A stretch of 64,000 nt of DNA from Pseudomonas sivasensis (GTDB lineage: Bacteria; Pseudomonadota; Gammaproteobacteria; Pseudomonadales; Pseudomonadaceae), in NCBI RefSeq assembly GCF_013778505.1, contig NZ_JAAOWU010000010.1, forward strand, positions 62,001 to 126,000, given 5' to 3'. Position numbers and translations under genes: made by a program. Below, piece after piece: positions 49,273-58,376 of this stretch (position 1 is the stretch's first letter; each line of letters starts with the position of its first letter). The notes beneath the pieces were generated by a model. The model made no database searches and was not told the DNA's origin. It saw only the letters and a list, made by a program, of their open reading frames with translations.

Positions 49273-51873
49273 ATGCGTTCGAAAAAACCCGCCAGGACCA
49301 AAAACTGGCCCCTGTGTCCTCATCGATTGACGTTGATAACCCGTAGCCTCTTGTTGCTTGGAGGTGCCCACGCCGCAGGTGCACAGGGTGCCGAGCAGGT
49401 GATATTCAACCCGGCCTTTTTCCCCGACGGGGCGAACGGCTTGCAGATCGATCTTGCAAAGTTCAGTCAAGGCAACGTCGTCCTGCCCGGCACCTACCGC
49501 TCGGACGTTTACCTCAATGGCCAGTGGAGCGGACGCGAGTCCCTGACATTCAGCGCCATGGAAGGGCAAGACACGGCTCAACTGTGCCTGGAGCGGGAGG
49601 CGCTCATGAGGGTCGGTGTCGACATGGACGCCATCGAACAGGACGCCGCCGAGTCGGCATTGTCCAGCTGTGCCGATATCTCCAGCTACCTGCCCGGCGC
49701 CAGCAGCCGGTTCGACGCGGGTGAAAACCGCCTGGACCTGCAGATTCCACAGATCTACCTGGCGCGCAAGGCCCGTGGTTATGTCGACCCCAACCATTGG
49801 GACGGCGGTATCGACGCCGCCTTCGTGCGCTACAACGCCAACACCTTCCTGACCCAGGCCAACGGCAGGTCGGTCAGCTCCAATTACCTGGGTCTGAACA
49901 CCGGGCTCAACCTGGGTGCATGGCACTGGCGTCACAACGGCAGTTACAGCCAGTCGACGGTGGGCTCCGGCTACCAGAGCAGCAGCACCTACGTGCAGCG
50001 TGAAGTGAGCGCACTGCAGTCTCAATTGATGGTGGGCGAAATCTACACGCCGGGTGAGCTGTTCGACAGCGTACGTCTGCGCGGCGCCAGCCTGTTCAGC
50101 GATGATCGGATGCTACCGGACTCCCAGACCGGTTTTGCACCGGTGGTGCGCGGCGTTGCCGAGACCAATGCACGGGTCACCGTGCGCCAGCGCGGCGTGC
50201 TGCTGGACGAGGTGACGGTCGCGCCCGGTCCTTTTGTGCTCAACGATTTATTCCCCACCGGATACGGCGGCGACCTGACCGTTACCATCACCGAGGCGGA
50301 CGGCCGCAAGCGGGAGTTCATTGTGCCCTTCGCCGCCAACGCCAACCTGTTGCGCCCCGGTTATAGCCGCTACGCGCTGAGCATCGGCCAGCTTGATGAA
50401 ATCGGCCTTCGGCACCCGCCCAACGTCATGCAAGCGACCTACCAGCACGGTCTCAGCAATGTGCTGACCGGCTACACCGGGACGATAGTGGGCCAGGATT
50501 ACAACTCCCAGCTACTGGGCGCTGCGTTCAACACTCCAGTGGGCGCGCTGTCCGTTGACGTGACCCACTCGAATGCCGACCTGGCCGGGCATAGCTCGCG
50601 GGAAGGGCAAAGCCTGCAGTTGCGCTACAGCAAGAACTTCGCCTCCACCGGCACTCACTTCGCACTCGGTGCCTACCGTTACTCCACCGAAGGCTTCCTC
50701 AGCCTGGGCGACGCGGCACGGGTTCGCGACCTTGCCATCGACGGACTCAACCTGGAAAACGTATCGCGCCTGCGCGACAGGATGGACATCAGCCTTAACC
50801 AGAACCTGGGCAACGGTTCGGTCTACCTCACCGGCTCCTCGCAAAACTATTGGAATCGCACAAGCGGCAACCTGACCTTAACCGCCGGGTACAGCGGGGC
50901 CTGGAAGGGCCTTCATTACACAGTCAGCGCACAACGCACCCGGGACTTGCTCAGTGACCGTGTCGACAAGCAAGTGGACCTGACCTTGAGCCTGCCACTG
51001 GGCAGCGGCGCACGGTCCCCGACCCTGACCACCACGGCCTATCGCGGCGACCACAGCAGTGGGGAACGTGTGACCGTCGGCGGCAACCTGGGCGAACGCA
51101 ACGAACTCAGCTACGGGCTGGCTGCCAGTCGGACTCACGGCAGCGGTAACAGCACGAGCGCCGACGTGAAATACCAGGCCAGTCACGGCGTGCTGTCGGC
51201 CGGTTATGGCCAGAGCAGCGACTACCGCGCCACTTCATTCGGCATGACCGGTGGCATCGTCGCCCACGCGGGCGGCGTGACCTTTGCCCCGGAACTGGGC
51301 GACACCATTGGCATCGTCCAGGCACCTGACGCACAGGGTGCACGGATCAACGGTAACCACAGCGCGCAGGTCGGCAAGAGCGGTTATGCCGTGGTGCCAA
51401 ACCTCACTCCTTACCGCCAGAACGTGGTGGAGCTGGACCCCAAAGACCTTTCCGTAGACGTGGAACTCAAGACCGCCGCCCAGAACGTCGCTCCCCGTGC
51501 CGGTTCGGTGGTGAAGCTGGAGTTCGAGACGGTCAGCGGCCAGGCCTTGCTGATCACGGCAGTGCGCGAAGATGGCAGCCCATTACCGTTCGGTGCCGAT
51601 GTCTTCGATGAAGACGGCGCCAGCGTAGGGGTGGTCGGGCAAGGCGGTAAGGCATTTGTTCGCGTGTCTCGTACCCACGGGGAGTTGACGGTCAAGTGGG
51701 GAAAAGCAGCATCGGCGGCGTGCCACCTTCGCTACGAACTGCCAGCAGATATGTCCAGCAGGGAGACTTCACGCTTGACGCAATTGGGCGCCGGCACGTG
51801 TGAAACGATCGCGGACCTCGTCGTGCAGCCACCCGCCAATGTACTCGCCCACTCCCTCTCATCGCGGAGTTGA
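49273..51873 (+). CDS. Fimbrial outer-membrane usher
   Basis: This 866-residue outer-membrane usher secretes and assembles chaperone-bound subunits. A long signal peptide (through about residue 39) precedes the N-terminal chaperone-binding domain (FNPAFFPDG, FSQGNVVLPGTYRSDVYLNG), the 24-strand barrel with a plug domain (TNARVTVRQRGVLLDEVTVAPG), and two C-terminal domains (ALLITAVREDGSPLPFGADV). I start at ATG 49273, which has GGACGG five bases upstream; 158 bases separate it from the chaperone. The length is typical. Confidence 0.95.
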   Translation: MRSKKPARTKNWPLCPHRLTLITRSLLLLGGAHAAGAQGAEQVIFNPAFFPDGANGLQIDLAKFSQGNVVLPGTYRSDVYLNGQWSGRESLTFSAMEGQDTAQLCLEREALMRVGVDMDAIEQDAAESALSSCADISSYLPGASSRFDAGENRLDLQIPQIYLARKARGYVDPNHWDGGIDAAFVRYNANTFLTQANGRSVSSNYLGLNTGLNLGAWHWRHNGSYSQSTVGSGYQSSSTYVQREVSALQSQLMVGEIYTPGELFDSVRLRGASLFSDDRMLPDSQTGFAPVVRGVAETNARVTVRQRGVLLDEVTVAPGPFVLNDLFPTGYGGDLTVTITEADGRKREFIVPFAANANLLRPGYSRYALSIGQLDEIGLRHPPNVMQATYQHGLSNVLTGYTGTIVGQDYNSQLLGAAFNTPVGALSVDVTHSNADLAGHSSREGQSLQLRYSKNFASTGTHFALGAYRYSTEGFLSLGDAARVRDLAIDGLNLENVSRLRDRMDISLNQNLGNGSVYLTGSSQNYWNRTSGNLTLTAGYSGAWKGLHYTVSAQRTRDLLSDRVDKQVDLTLSLPLGSGARSPTLTTTAYRGDHSSGERVTVGGNLGERNELSYGLAASRTHGSGNSTSADVKYQASHGVLSAGYGQSSDYRATSFGMTGGIVAHAGGVTFAPELGDTIGIVQAPDAQGARINGNHSAQVGKSGYAVVPNLTPYRQNVVELDPKDLSVDVELKTAAQNVAPRAGSVVKLEFETVSGQALLITAVREDGSPLPFGADVFDEDGASVGVVGQGGKAFVRVSRTHGELTVKWGKAASAACHLRYELPADMSSRETSRLTQLGAGTCETIADLVVQPPANVLAHSLSSRS

Positions 51874-51875
51874 AG

Positions 51876-52823
51876 ATGAAGCACTCAGTTAAATTGATGT
51901 CCACACTACTGTTGTTCAGCCTGCCAATCGTGGCTCATGCGGCATGTGACAGGTACATGAACAGCACACTCACCCTTAACCTCCCTGCCACTATCACCGT
52001 TCCGGACAGCCTCCCTCTGGGCGGGGAAATCATCAGTCGTGCATTCAGTGGCACAGCACCCGCTTTTTTCGCCAACTGTTACTCCCTGTTTACAGCGGTC
52101 ACGGGACGATACCAGACACTAGATCCGACGTACTCACCCATCTATCGCACCGAAGTAGCGGGGGTAGGGGTGCGCCTGCGCATCACGGATGCCAGGAGAA
52201 TCACCAATTTCTATGCACTGCATAATCAGCAAGGAACAGCCCACCCATCCATCGTGAGCCCCAGCTTCACAGCTGCAGAGCTGAAGTTCTACAAAATCGG
52301 GCCTGTAACAGACGGGCTGGTGCCAGCCGGAAACATTTGGGTAGAAAGAAGAGATAGACGTCCAGAAATGTTTACCCTGCGGCTCGGCAATGCGGTGCGT
52401 TTTATAAGACCCGCCGCCACCTGCGACCTCGCGACCGGCGACGTCAACCGCACGATCGCGCTCGACCCCATCAAAGTGAGCACACTTCAAAACGCGACCT
52501 ACACCGGCGAACGTAATTTCGAGCTCACCGCCACCTGCACCAACGCATCCAATGTGACCTTTCGGTTTTCCGGCACACCCGCGCCCGGCAACGACCGACT
52601 GTTCGCCAATACAGGCACTGCGCGTGGCGTGGCGGTGTGGCTGTATTCACGCCTCAACGGAGGTGTCCAGAACATCATCCCCAATGGGGCCGACGGTGCT
52701 CGCACGGTGACGGTTTCCGGCAACCGAGCAGTCCTGCCGCTCGGCGCTGCGTACCACAAAAACGGCACGATCAGCCAAGGCACGCTCGACAGCACGGCCA
52801 TCGTCAACATCACTTATAACTAA
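51876..52823 (+). CDS. Two-domain fimbrial tip adhesin
   Basis: This 315-residue protein has a signal peptide ending in VAHA and two domains. Residues about 24-180 are a variable putative receptor-binding domain with cysteines near its ends (ACDRYM and ANCYSL). The rest (about 180-315) is a pilin domain with two cysteines (ATCDLATGDVNRTI and TATCTNASNV) ending in VNITYN. This FimH-like layout and its place after the usher mark a tip adhesin. The ligand is unknown. ATG 51876 has GGAG six bases upstream. The N-terminal domain matches nothing I recognise. Confidence 0.85.
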   Translation: MKHSVKLMSTLLLFSLPIVAHAACDRYMNSTLTLNLPATITVPDSLPLGGEIISRAFSGTAPAFFANCYSLFTAVTGRYQTLDPTYSPIYRTEVAGVGVRLRITDARRITNFYALHNQQGTAHPSIVSPSFTAAELKFYKIGPVTDGLVPAGNIWVERRDRRPEMFTLRLGNAVRFIRPAATCDLATGDVNRTIALDPIKVSTLQNATYTGERNFELTATCTNASNVTFRFSGTPAPGNDRLFANTGTARGVAVWLYSRLNGGVQNIIPNGADGARTVTVSGNRAVLPLGAAYHKNGTISQGTLDSTAIVNITYN

Positions 52824-52841
52824 AACCCTGAGGACTATGAA

Positions 52842-53363
52842 ATGAGCATTCGAGCCCTACCCTTGCTGCTGGCGATCTCCGCCAGCCTGGCCGCGAACGC
52901 GGTTCAGGCTGCGACCACCGGCACGTTGCGCTTCACCGGCCAGGTCAACGCCGGCACCTGCAACCTGGCCGCTGGCGATGTGACACGCACCATCACCCTG
53001 CCAGCCATCAAAGTGTCTGACTTTGATTTATCTGAAGAAACGGGCACAGCGGAGTTCGAGATCACCGCCGAGTGTGAGTCGGACATTAAAAATGTGTTCT
53101 TTCTGTTCGCGGGCACTCCGTCCACCGGCAACGGCGTACTTTTCGCCAACACGGGAACCTCAGGCGGAACGGCACTCTCGCTGTCCCACCGAAACGTCGC
53201 GTACATCCCCGCCAACGGCACTGTCGCCCAGCGCACGCGACAGATCGCCACAAGTGGCGGAAAAGCGCTGCTACCGATGAATGCGTCGTACCGCAAAACA
53301 GGAGCCGCCATTTCAGCAGGCACCCTGGAAAGTGCTGTCACCGTTTCCATCACTTACAACTGA
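52842..53363 (+). CDS. Minor fimbrial subunit
   Basis: This 173-residue pilin has a signal peptide ending in AVQA and a single fimbrial domain. It resembles the C-terminal domain of the preceding adhesin: CNLAAGDVTRTI against CDLATGDVNRTI, GTP..GN..LFANTGT in both, and a shared VxITYN end, which suggests duplication. It is probably the tip adaptor between adhesin and shaft. It is the last gene of the operon. Confidence 0.87.
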   Translation: MSIRALPLLLAISASLAANAVQAATTGTLRFTGQVNAGTCNLAAGDVTRTITLPAIKVSDFDLSEETGTAEFEITAECESDIKNVFFLFAGTPSTGNGVLFANTGTSGGTALSLSHRNVAYIPANGTVAQRTRQIATSGGKALLPMNASYRKTGAAISAGTLESAVTVSITYN

Positions 53364-53382
53364 TGAAGGCGTAAACACACGC

Positions 53383-53417
53383 AAAAAAAACCCGACCTTC
53401 TCAGGCCGGGCATTTTT
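53383..53417. terminator. Bidirectional terminator between the fimbrial operon and phaF
   Basis: A run of eight A, the stem CCCG-A-CC against GG-C-CGGG with a six-base loop, and then CATTTTT can stop both the fimbrial transcript and the convergent phaIF transcript. Confidence 0.8.
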
Positions 53418-53433
53418 ATGAGTCCCGGAAAAA

Positions 53434-54381
53434 TCAGGACTGACTGGATGGCGTCGGGGTAACCGGCGTTGCAGTCGGGCTCACGGCAGCTGGCGTCGGT
53501 GCTGCAACCGAGTTGGCTGATGAAGCGGTTGGCGTCGTCGCGGTAGCAGGTTTGGCCGCAACGGCTGGCTTGGTCGCTGCTGGTTTTTTGGCAGCGGCGG
53601 GCTTCTTCGCCGCAGCAGGTTTGGCCGCTGGTTTTGCCGCAACAGGCTTGGCTGCGGGTTTGGCCGCAGCGGTTTTAGCCGCTGGCTTGGTCGCAGGTTT
53701 GGCAGCGGCCTTGGCGGCCGGTTTGGCGGCTGCTTTCGCTGCTGGCTTGGCAGCGGCTTTGGCGGCCACTGATTTAGCGGCTGGTTTAGCGGCGGCGGTT
53801 TTGGCGGCAGGTTTGGCAGCCGTTTTTGCGGTAGCTTTTGCCGGCGCCTTGGCAGCAGGTTTGGCGGCGGCTTTCACCAGCGGCTTGGCAGCGCTTTTCG
53901 CGGCCGGTTTGGCCGCAGCGGTTTTAGCCGCTGGCTTGGCAGCCGGTTTCGCGGCTGCGGTTTTCACCGGAGCTACTTTGGCGCCGGTGAGTTTCTCGAT
54001 CTGCCGGGTCAGGGTATCGACCTTGGTGTGCAGTGCCTTGACTTCAGTACGGCTCGGCACGCCCAGTCGCGAAATCGCCTTGTTAAGACGTGTATCCAGC
54101 GCCCCTTCAAGTTCACTCCAGGTACCCAGCACCTGCTTCTTCGCATCACTGATGCGCGAACCGGCAGTCGCCTTAGCGGCATTAACTTGTTTGCCAACGG
54201 TGCTCTTGGTCAACTTCTCGGCCTTCTCGCCGTCTTTAACCAGGGTCTCGAAGAGTTTGCTGCCGTCACTGTCGATCTTCGAGTACACACCTAAACCAGC
54301 GAGCCAGATTTTGCGGGAATATTCTTCAACTTTCCCGACCCACGAGCTGCCTTCTTTCTGAGTAGTCTTTTTAACAGCCAT
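53434..54381 (-). CDS. phaF: PHA granule-associated phasin and nucleoid-binding protein PhaF
   Basis: This 315-residue phasin has an N-terminal amphipathic phasin domain (about 1-135, with EYSRKIWLAGLGVYSKI and a leucine-zipper-like segment) that coats PHA granules. The C-terminal half is a histone H1-like tail of AAKPA-type repeats (about residues 136-283) that binds DNA and tethers granules to the nucleoid. It is cotranscribed after phaI. The number of repeats varies between strains. Confidence 0.96.
   Translation of the reverse strand: MAVKKTTQKEGSSWVGKVEEYSRKIWLAGLGVYSKIDSDGSKLFETLVKDGEKAEKLTKSTVGKQVNAAKATAGSRISDAKKQVLGTWSELEGALDTRLNKAISRLGVPSRTEVKALHTKVDTLTRQIEKLTGAKVAPVKTAAAKPAAKPAAKTAAAKPAAKSAAKPLVKAAAKPAAKAPAKATAKTAAKPAAKTAAAKPAAKSVAAKAAAKPAAKAAAKPAAKAAAKPATKPAAKTAAAKPAAKPVAAKPAAKPAAAKKPAAAKKPAATKPAVAAKPATATTPTASSANSVAAPTPAAVSPTATPVTPTPSSQS
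53532..53976 (-). repeat. AAKPA-type coding repeats of phaF
   Basis: Tandem codons for Ala, Lys and Pro, in units such as AAKPAAK, fill this stretch within phaF. It is low-complexity coding sequence rather than an independent element and can expand or contract by slippage. Confidence 0.9.
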
Positions 54382-54393
54382 CCCGATGTCTCC

Positions 54394-54816
54394 TTAGTGT
54401 TTACGCGCGACACGTTCGAGCAATGCCGTCAGCTCTTCGAGCTTAGCAGAGAGTGTCTCCACGTCATGTTTAGACGCAATGCCGATTCGATTCAAGGCAC
54501 TTGCAACACGAGTGTCAAAAGCTTTTTCAACTTTATCCAGCTGAACTTCTACCAGACCTTTGACAGCGGAGACATTGCTCTTTACTTGGTCAATCTGACT
54601 GTTGGCGGCATCAAGTTGTTCAACTGCAACTTTTTTACCTTTACTTTCAACATGTTGACCGCTCTTTACGAGCTCTTTGAAGTACTCGCTGCCCTCGCTA
54701 CCGACCTTGGCATAAGCACCGAGTCCTGCAAGCCAGATCTTGCGGGCGTAGGTTTTAACGTCAGTCAGGGCGCCGGTCTGTACGTCGATTTTTTTCTTCA
54801 AGATAACTTTGGCCAT
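54394..54816 (-). CDS. phaI: PHA granule-associated phasin PhaI
   Basis: This 140-residue phasin lacks the DNA-binding tail of PhaF. It shares the KTYARKIWLAGLGAYAKVG segment and a C-terminal coiled coil (VETLSAKLEELTALLERVA). It covers medium-chain PHA granules. ATG 54816 gives the normal MAKVILKKKID start; in-frame codons upstream are spacer. phaI and phaF are on the minus strand, twelve bases apart, and are normally regulated by PhaD. Confidence 0.96.
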   Translation of the reverse strand: MAKVILKKKIDVQTGALTDVKTYARKIWLAGLGAYAKVGSEGSEYFKELVKSGQHVESKGKKVAVEQLDAANSQIDQVKSNVSAVKGLVEVQLDKVEKAFDTRVASALNRIGIASKHDVETLSAKLEELTALLERVARKH

Positions 54817-54920
54817 GGTGCACCTCACGCAGAATAGGGTGGAGGAACGGCCCGCAGGAGTTGAGGGCTTGGGCACAAAGTAGGAGGAAAAATTAGAATC
54901 GGCACCCTAAGAACAATCGA

Positions 54921-55196
54921 TCAGACCAATGCTTTATCCAAGGCTTTCTCGATTTCAGACTTGATCGTGCCACTCATGGCCGACATCAACAGCCCCAACT
55001 CCACATCAATACGCAGCGAATCATCCGCCACTAATACTGTTCCTTTAACCCCGGAGCGCTTGAGGTTCAAGGTATCGCCGGACCACGACGGCTCAAGCCC
55101 ATATTGCTCCTTGAGTTTGTGCGCCAACTTCTCGGCCTTTGCCCGTGCGCCTTCTTTACCCAGGGAATGTGCACGCTCAACGGTTATACGGGCCAT
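54921..55196 (-). CDS. Polyhydroxyalkanoic acid system family protein
   Basis: This 91-residue protein belongs to the small family annotated as PHA system/granule region protein (PHA_gran_rgn). It shows MARITVERAHSLGKEGARAK and a YGLEPSWSGDTLNLKRSG core. The gene sits directly upstream of phaI and divergent from ubiE, as in other pseudomonads. The sequence suggests a small two-layer fold. Its function is not established. Confidence 0.82.
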   Translation of the reverse strand: MARITVERAHSLGKEGARAKAEKLAHKLKEQYGLEPSWSGDTLNLKRSGVKGTVLVADDSLRIDVELGLLMSAMSGTIKSEIEKALDKALV

Positions 55197-55340
55197 TGCA
55201 ATGACTCCTCTTTATAGGGATTTGAATACCTTCGCTGCGGCAAAAGGCCTCGGTGACCACCTATCTTACCTGCAGCCTTGCCAAGACAAAGCAAGCCTTG
55301 GGGATTATCATGTCCCGCATTCTCTTTTGGTGACAGCGAT

Positions 55341-56111
55341 ATGACTGATCAGCGCAAAGGCAGCGATGCCGAACCCACCACTCACTTCGGCTTCAAGAAC
55401 GTTCCGGAAAGCCAAAAAGCGGAAAAAGTCGCTGAGGTGTTCCACTCCGTCGCCGCCAAGTACGACCTGATGAACGACGTGCTCTCCGGCGGTATGCACC
55501 GCCTGTGGAAGCGCTTCACTATCGAGTTGTCGGGTGTGCGCACCGGCAACCGTGTGCTGGACATCGCCGGTGGCACCGGCGACCTGGCCGCCAAGTTCTC
55601 CAAGCTCGTCGGGCCGACCGGTCAGGTCGTGCTGGCAGACATCAACGGTTCGATGCTCAAGGTTGGCCGTGACCGCCTGCTCGACAAGGGTGTGGCCGGC
55701 AATATCGAATTCGTCCAGGCCGACGCTGAAAAGCTGCCGTTCCCCGACAACCATTTTGACTGCGTGACCATCGCCTTCGGCCTGCGCAACGTGACCCACA
55801 AGGAAGACGCGATCCGCTCGATGCTGCGCGTCCTCAAACCGGGCGGCCGCCTGTTGGTGCTGGAGTTCTCCAAGCCGACCAATGCGCTGATGTCCAAGGT
55901 CTACGACACCTACTCCTTCGCCTTCATGCCATTGATGGGCAAGCTGATCACCAATGACGCCGAAAGCTACCGCTACCTGGCCGAATCGATCCGCATGCAC
56001 CCTGACCAGGAAACCCTGAAGTCGATGATGGTAGAAGCCGGTTTCGACCGTGTGACCTACCACAACATGACCTCGGGTATCGTCGCCCTGCACCGCGGCA
56101 TCAAGCCCTGA
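55341..56111 (+). CDS. ubiE: Ubiquinone/menaquinone C-methyltransferase UbiE
   Basis: This 256-residue S-adenosylmethionine-dependent enzyme performs the C-methylation step of ubiquinone synthesis. The SAM-binding motifs are VLDIAGGTGDLAAKF and, later, DAEKLPFPDNHFD, with the UbiE signature YDLMNDVLSGGMHRLWK. ATG 55341 gives MTDQRKGSDAEP; the frame extends 21 codons upstream without a reason to use them. The stop overlaps the ubiJ start as ATGA-like TGATG. Confidence 0.97.
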   Translation: MTDQRKGSDAEPTTHFGFKNVPESQKAEKVAEVFHSVAAKYDLMNDVLSGGMHRLWKRFTIELSGVRTGNRVLDIAGGTGDLAAKFSKLVGPTGQVVLADINGSMLKVGRDRLLDKGVAGNIEFVQADAEKLPFPDNHFDCVTIAFGLRNVTHKEDAIRSMLRVLKPGGRLLVLEFSKPTNALMSKVYDTYSFAFMPLMGKLITNDAESYRYLAESIRMHPDQETLKSMMVEAGFDRVTYHNMTSGIVALHRGIKP

Positions 56112-56734
56112 TGCTGCTCGCAGGCCTGCTCGCCAGCGTCGAACACGGCCTCAACCGTGTGCTGCGCCTGGACAGTACCGCCTTGGCGCGGCTCGCGCAT
56201 TTAGAGGGCAAGGTCATTGCCGTCGACTGCACCAGCCCCGCCTTGCAGCTTTTTATCTTGCCCAGCGACGAAGGCCTGCTGCTGGCCAGCCAATGGGCCG
56301 CCGAAGCCGACTGCACTCTGCGCGCGCCGGCGTCGAGCCTGTTGCACCTGGCCCTGAGCCGCAACAAGACCGCCATCCTGCACAGCCCTGAAGTGGCGCT
56401 GGAAGGCGACAGCGCGGTGCTGATGGACTTGGCCGCCGTGCTGCAAGACCTGGAGCTGGACTGGGAATACGAGCTGTCCCGCTGGATCGGCCCCGTGGCC
56501 ACCCAGTTGATAAGCGGGCACCTGCGCAGCCGCACGCGCTGGTACCAGCAAGGGTTTGCCAGCCTCAACCAGAACCTCGCCGAATACCTGAGCGAAGAAT
56601 CGCGCACCCTGGTCGGGCAGCAGGAAGCGCAAGCGCGCTTTCGCGAACTCGACAAGGCCAAAATCGACCTGGAACGCCTTGAGGCGCGCTTCGAGCGCCT
56701 GAGCCGTTCCCTTGATCCAAGCGATAACGCATGA
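56111..56734 (+). CDS. ubiJ: Ubiquinone biosynthesis accessory factor UbiJ
   Basis: This 207-residue lipid-binding accessory protein has an N-terminal SCP2 sterol-carrier domain (about 15-115) and a C-terminal coiled coil (LDKAKIDLERLEARFERL). With UbiK it scaffolds the soluble ubiquinone complex in E. coli. It is in the ubiE-ubiJ-ubiB operon with overlapping stop and start codons at both ends. Confidence 0.92.
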   Translation: MLLAGLLASVEHGLNRVLRLDSTALARLAHLEGKVIAVDCTSPALQLFILPSDEGLLLASQWAAEADCTLRAPASSLLHLALSRNKTAILHSPEVALEGDSAVLMDLAAVLQDLELDWEYELSRWIGPVATQLISGHLRSRTRWYQQGFASLNQNLAEYLSEESRTLVGQQEAQARFRELDKAKIDLERLEARFERLSRSLDPSDNA

Positions 56735-58335
56735 AGCTGCTCGCCGTCCGCCGTTTGTTTCGTATCCAGCGCGTCGTAATCCGCTACCGCCTCGATGACT
56801 TGCTGTTCGCCCTACCCTTGCCGTGGTTTCTGCTGGCGGTGCGCTATGTGCTGCCGTGGCGCTGGTTTCCGCGCAAGCAACTGGAGCTGAACCGCGGTGC
56901 GCGTCTGCGTCTGGCGCTTCAGGATTTGGGGCCGATCTTCATCAAGTTCGGGCAGATCCTCTCGACGCGCCGCGATCTGCTGCCCGAAGACATCGCCGAC
57001 GAATTGATGCTGTTGCAGGACCGCGTACCGCCGTTCGATTCACAGCAGTCGATGAAACTGATCGAAGAACAGTTGGGCAAGAAGATCAGCGAGGTCTTCA
57101 CCCGCTTCGACGTCGAGCCGCTGGCCTCGGCCTCCGTGGCACAAGTCCACGCGGCGCAGCTCAAGACTGGCGAAGAAGTGGTCGTGAAGGTCATTCGCCC
57201 AGGCCTGAAGCCGATCATCGGTCAGGACCTCGCGTGGTTGTTCATCCTCGCCCGCGCTGCCGAACGTTTCTCTGCCGACGCGCGCCTGCTGCACCCGGTG
57301 GACGTGGTCGCCGACTACGAAAAAACCATCTACGACGAACTCGACCTGCTGCGCGAAGCCGCCAACGCCAGCCAACTCAAGCGCAACTTCGAGGGCTCGC
57401 AGCTGCTGTACGTGCCGCAAGTGTATTGGAACTGGTGCCGCCCGAAAGTGCTGGTGATGGAGCGCATCTACGGCGTGCAGGTCACCGACCTCGCCACCCT
57501 GGCCGACCAGCGCACCGATATGAAGATGCTCGCCGAACGCGGTGTGGAGATCTTCTTCACCCAAGTGTTCCGCGATAGCTTCTTCCACGCCGACATGCAC
57601 CCGGGCAACATCTTCGTCAGCACCGTCAACCCGTGGAGCCCGCAGTACATCGCGATCGACTGCGGCATCGTCGGCAGCCTTACCCCGGAAGACCAGGACT
57701 ACCTGGCGCGCAACCTGTTCGCCTTCTTCAAGCGTGACTACCGCCGCGTGGCGCAGTTGCACATCGACTCAGGCTGGGTGCCGGCGGAAACCAAACTCAA
57801 CGAATTCGAAGCAGCGATCCGCACCGTGTGCGAACCGATCTTTGAGAAACCGTTAAAAGACATCTCCTTTGGTCAGGTGCTGATGCGCCTGTTCCAGACC
57901 GCGCGGCGCTTCAATATGGAAGTGCAGCCGCAGTTGGTACTGCTGCAAAAAACCTTGCTCAACATCGAAGGCCTGGGCCGTCAGTTGTACCCGGACCTCG
58001 ACCTGTGGAACACCGCCCAGCCGTTCCTCGAACGCTGGATGCGCGAGCGCATGAGCCCGAAAACCGTGTTGGGTAACCTGCACAGCCAAATGGAACAACT
58101 GCCGCACCTGGCCAACATGACTCGCGACTTGCTTGAGCGCATGTCCCAGCCCCATGCCAAGGACCCGGAACCGCCGTGGCGCAAGCGCAAGGATGACTGG
58201 TTCCTGCGCCTGCTCGGCGCCGCGCACCTGGTGGGCGGTGTGATGCTGGCCATTGGTGGGCCGTTGAATCAACTGGGCCACTGGCCTGCGGGGATCATGG
58301 TCGCCGTGGGTGTTTATCTGATCGTGCGTCGATAG
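56731..58335 (+). CDS. ubiB: Ubiquinone biosynthesis regulatory kinase-like protein UbiB
   Basis: This 534-residue atypical kinase (ABC1/ADCK family) is needed for ubiquinone synthesis, probably by extracting lipid intermediates from the membrane using ATP. It has the diagnostic KxGQ motif (Lys72-Gln75, FIKFGQILSTRRDLLP), an Ala-rich nucleotide loop (PLASASVAQVHAAQ), catalytic HADMHPGN, and two C-terminal hydrophobic helices. It begins in an ATGA overlap with ubiJ. Confidence 0.97.
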   Translation: MKLLAVRRLFRIQRVVIRYRLDDLLFALPLPWFLLAVRYVLPWRWFPRKQLELNRGARLRLALQDLGPIFIKFGQILSTRRDLLPEDIADELMLLQDRVPPFDSQQSMKLIEEQLGKKISEVFTRFDVEPLASASVAQVHAAQLKTGEEVVVKVIRPGLKPIIGQDLAWLFILARAAERFSADARLLHPVDVVADYEKTIYDELDLLREAANASQLKRNFEGSQLLYVPQVYWNWCRPKVLVMERIYGVQVTDLATLADQRTDMKMLAERGVEIFFTQVFRDSFFHADMHPGNIFVSTVNPWSPQYIAIDCGIVGSLTPEDQDYLARNLFAFFKRDYRRVAQLHIDSGWVPAETKLNEFEAAIRTVCEPIFEKPLKDISFGQVLMRLFQTARRFNMEVQPQLVLLQKTLLNIEGLGRQLYPDLDLWNTAQPFLERWMRERMSPKTVLGNLHSQMEQLPHLANMTRDLLERMSQPHAKDPEPPWRKRKDDWFLRLLGAAHLVGGVMLAIGGPLNQLGHWPAGIMVAVGVYLIVRR

Positions 58336-58376
58336 CCAATCCGGTTATACACTGTCGCAAATTGCCGGAGCCGAAC

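Noticed and set aside
51000..51350. Possible second coding frame inside the usher gene
   Set aside because: The usher frame continues with clear barrel-strand pattern; frames on the other strand lack start signals and similarity.
53532..53976. Dense short repeats that could suggest a CRISPR or satellite
   Set aside because: They are in-frame Ala-Lys-Pro codon repeats of the phaF histone-like tail; there are no unique spacers.
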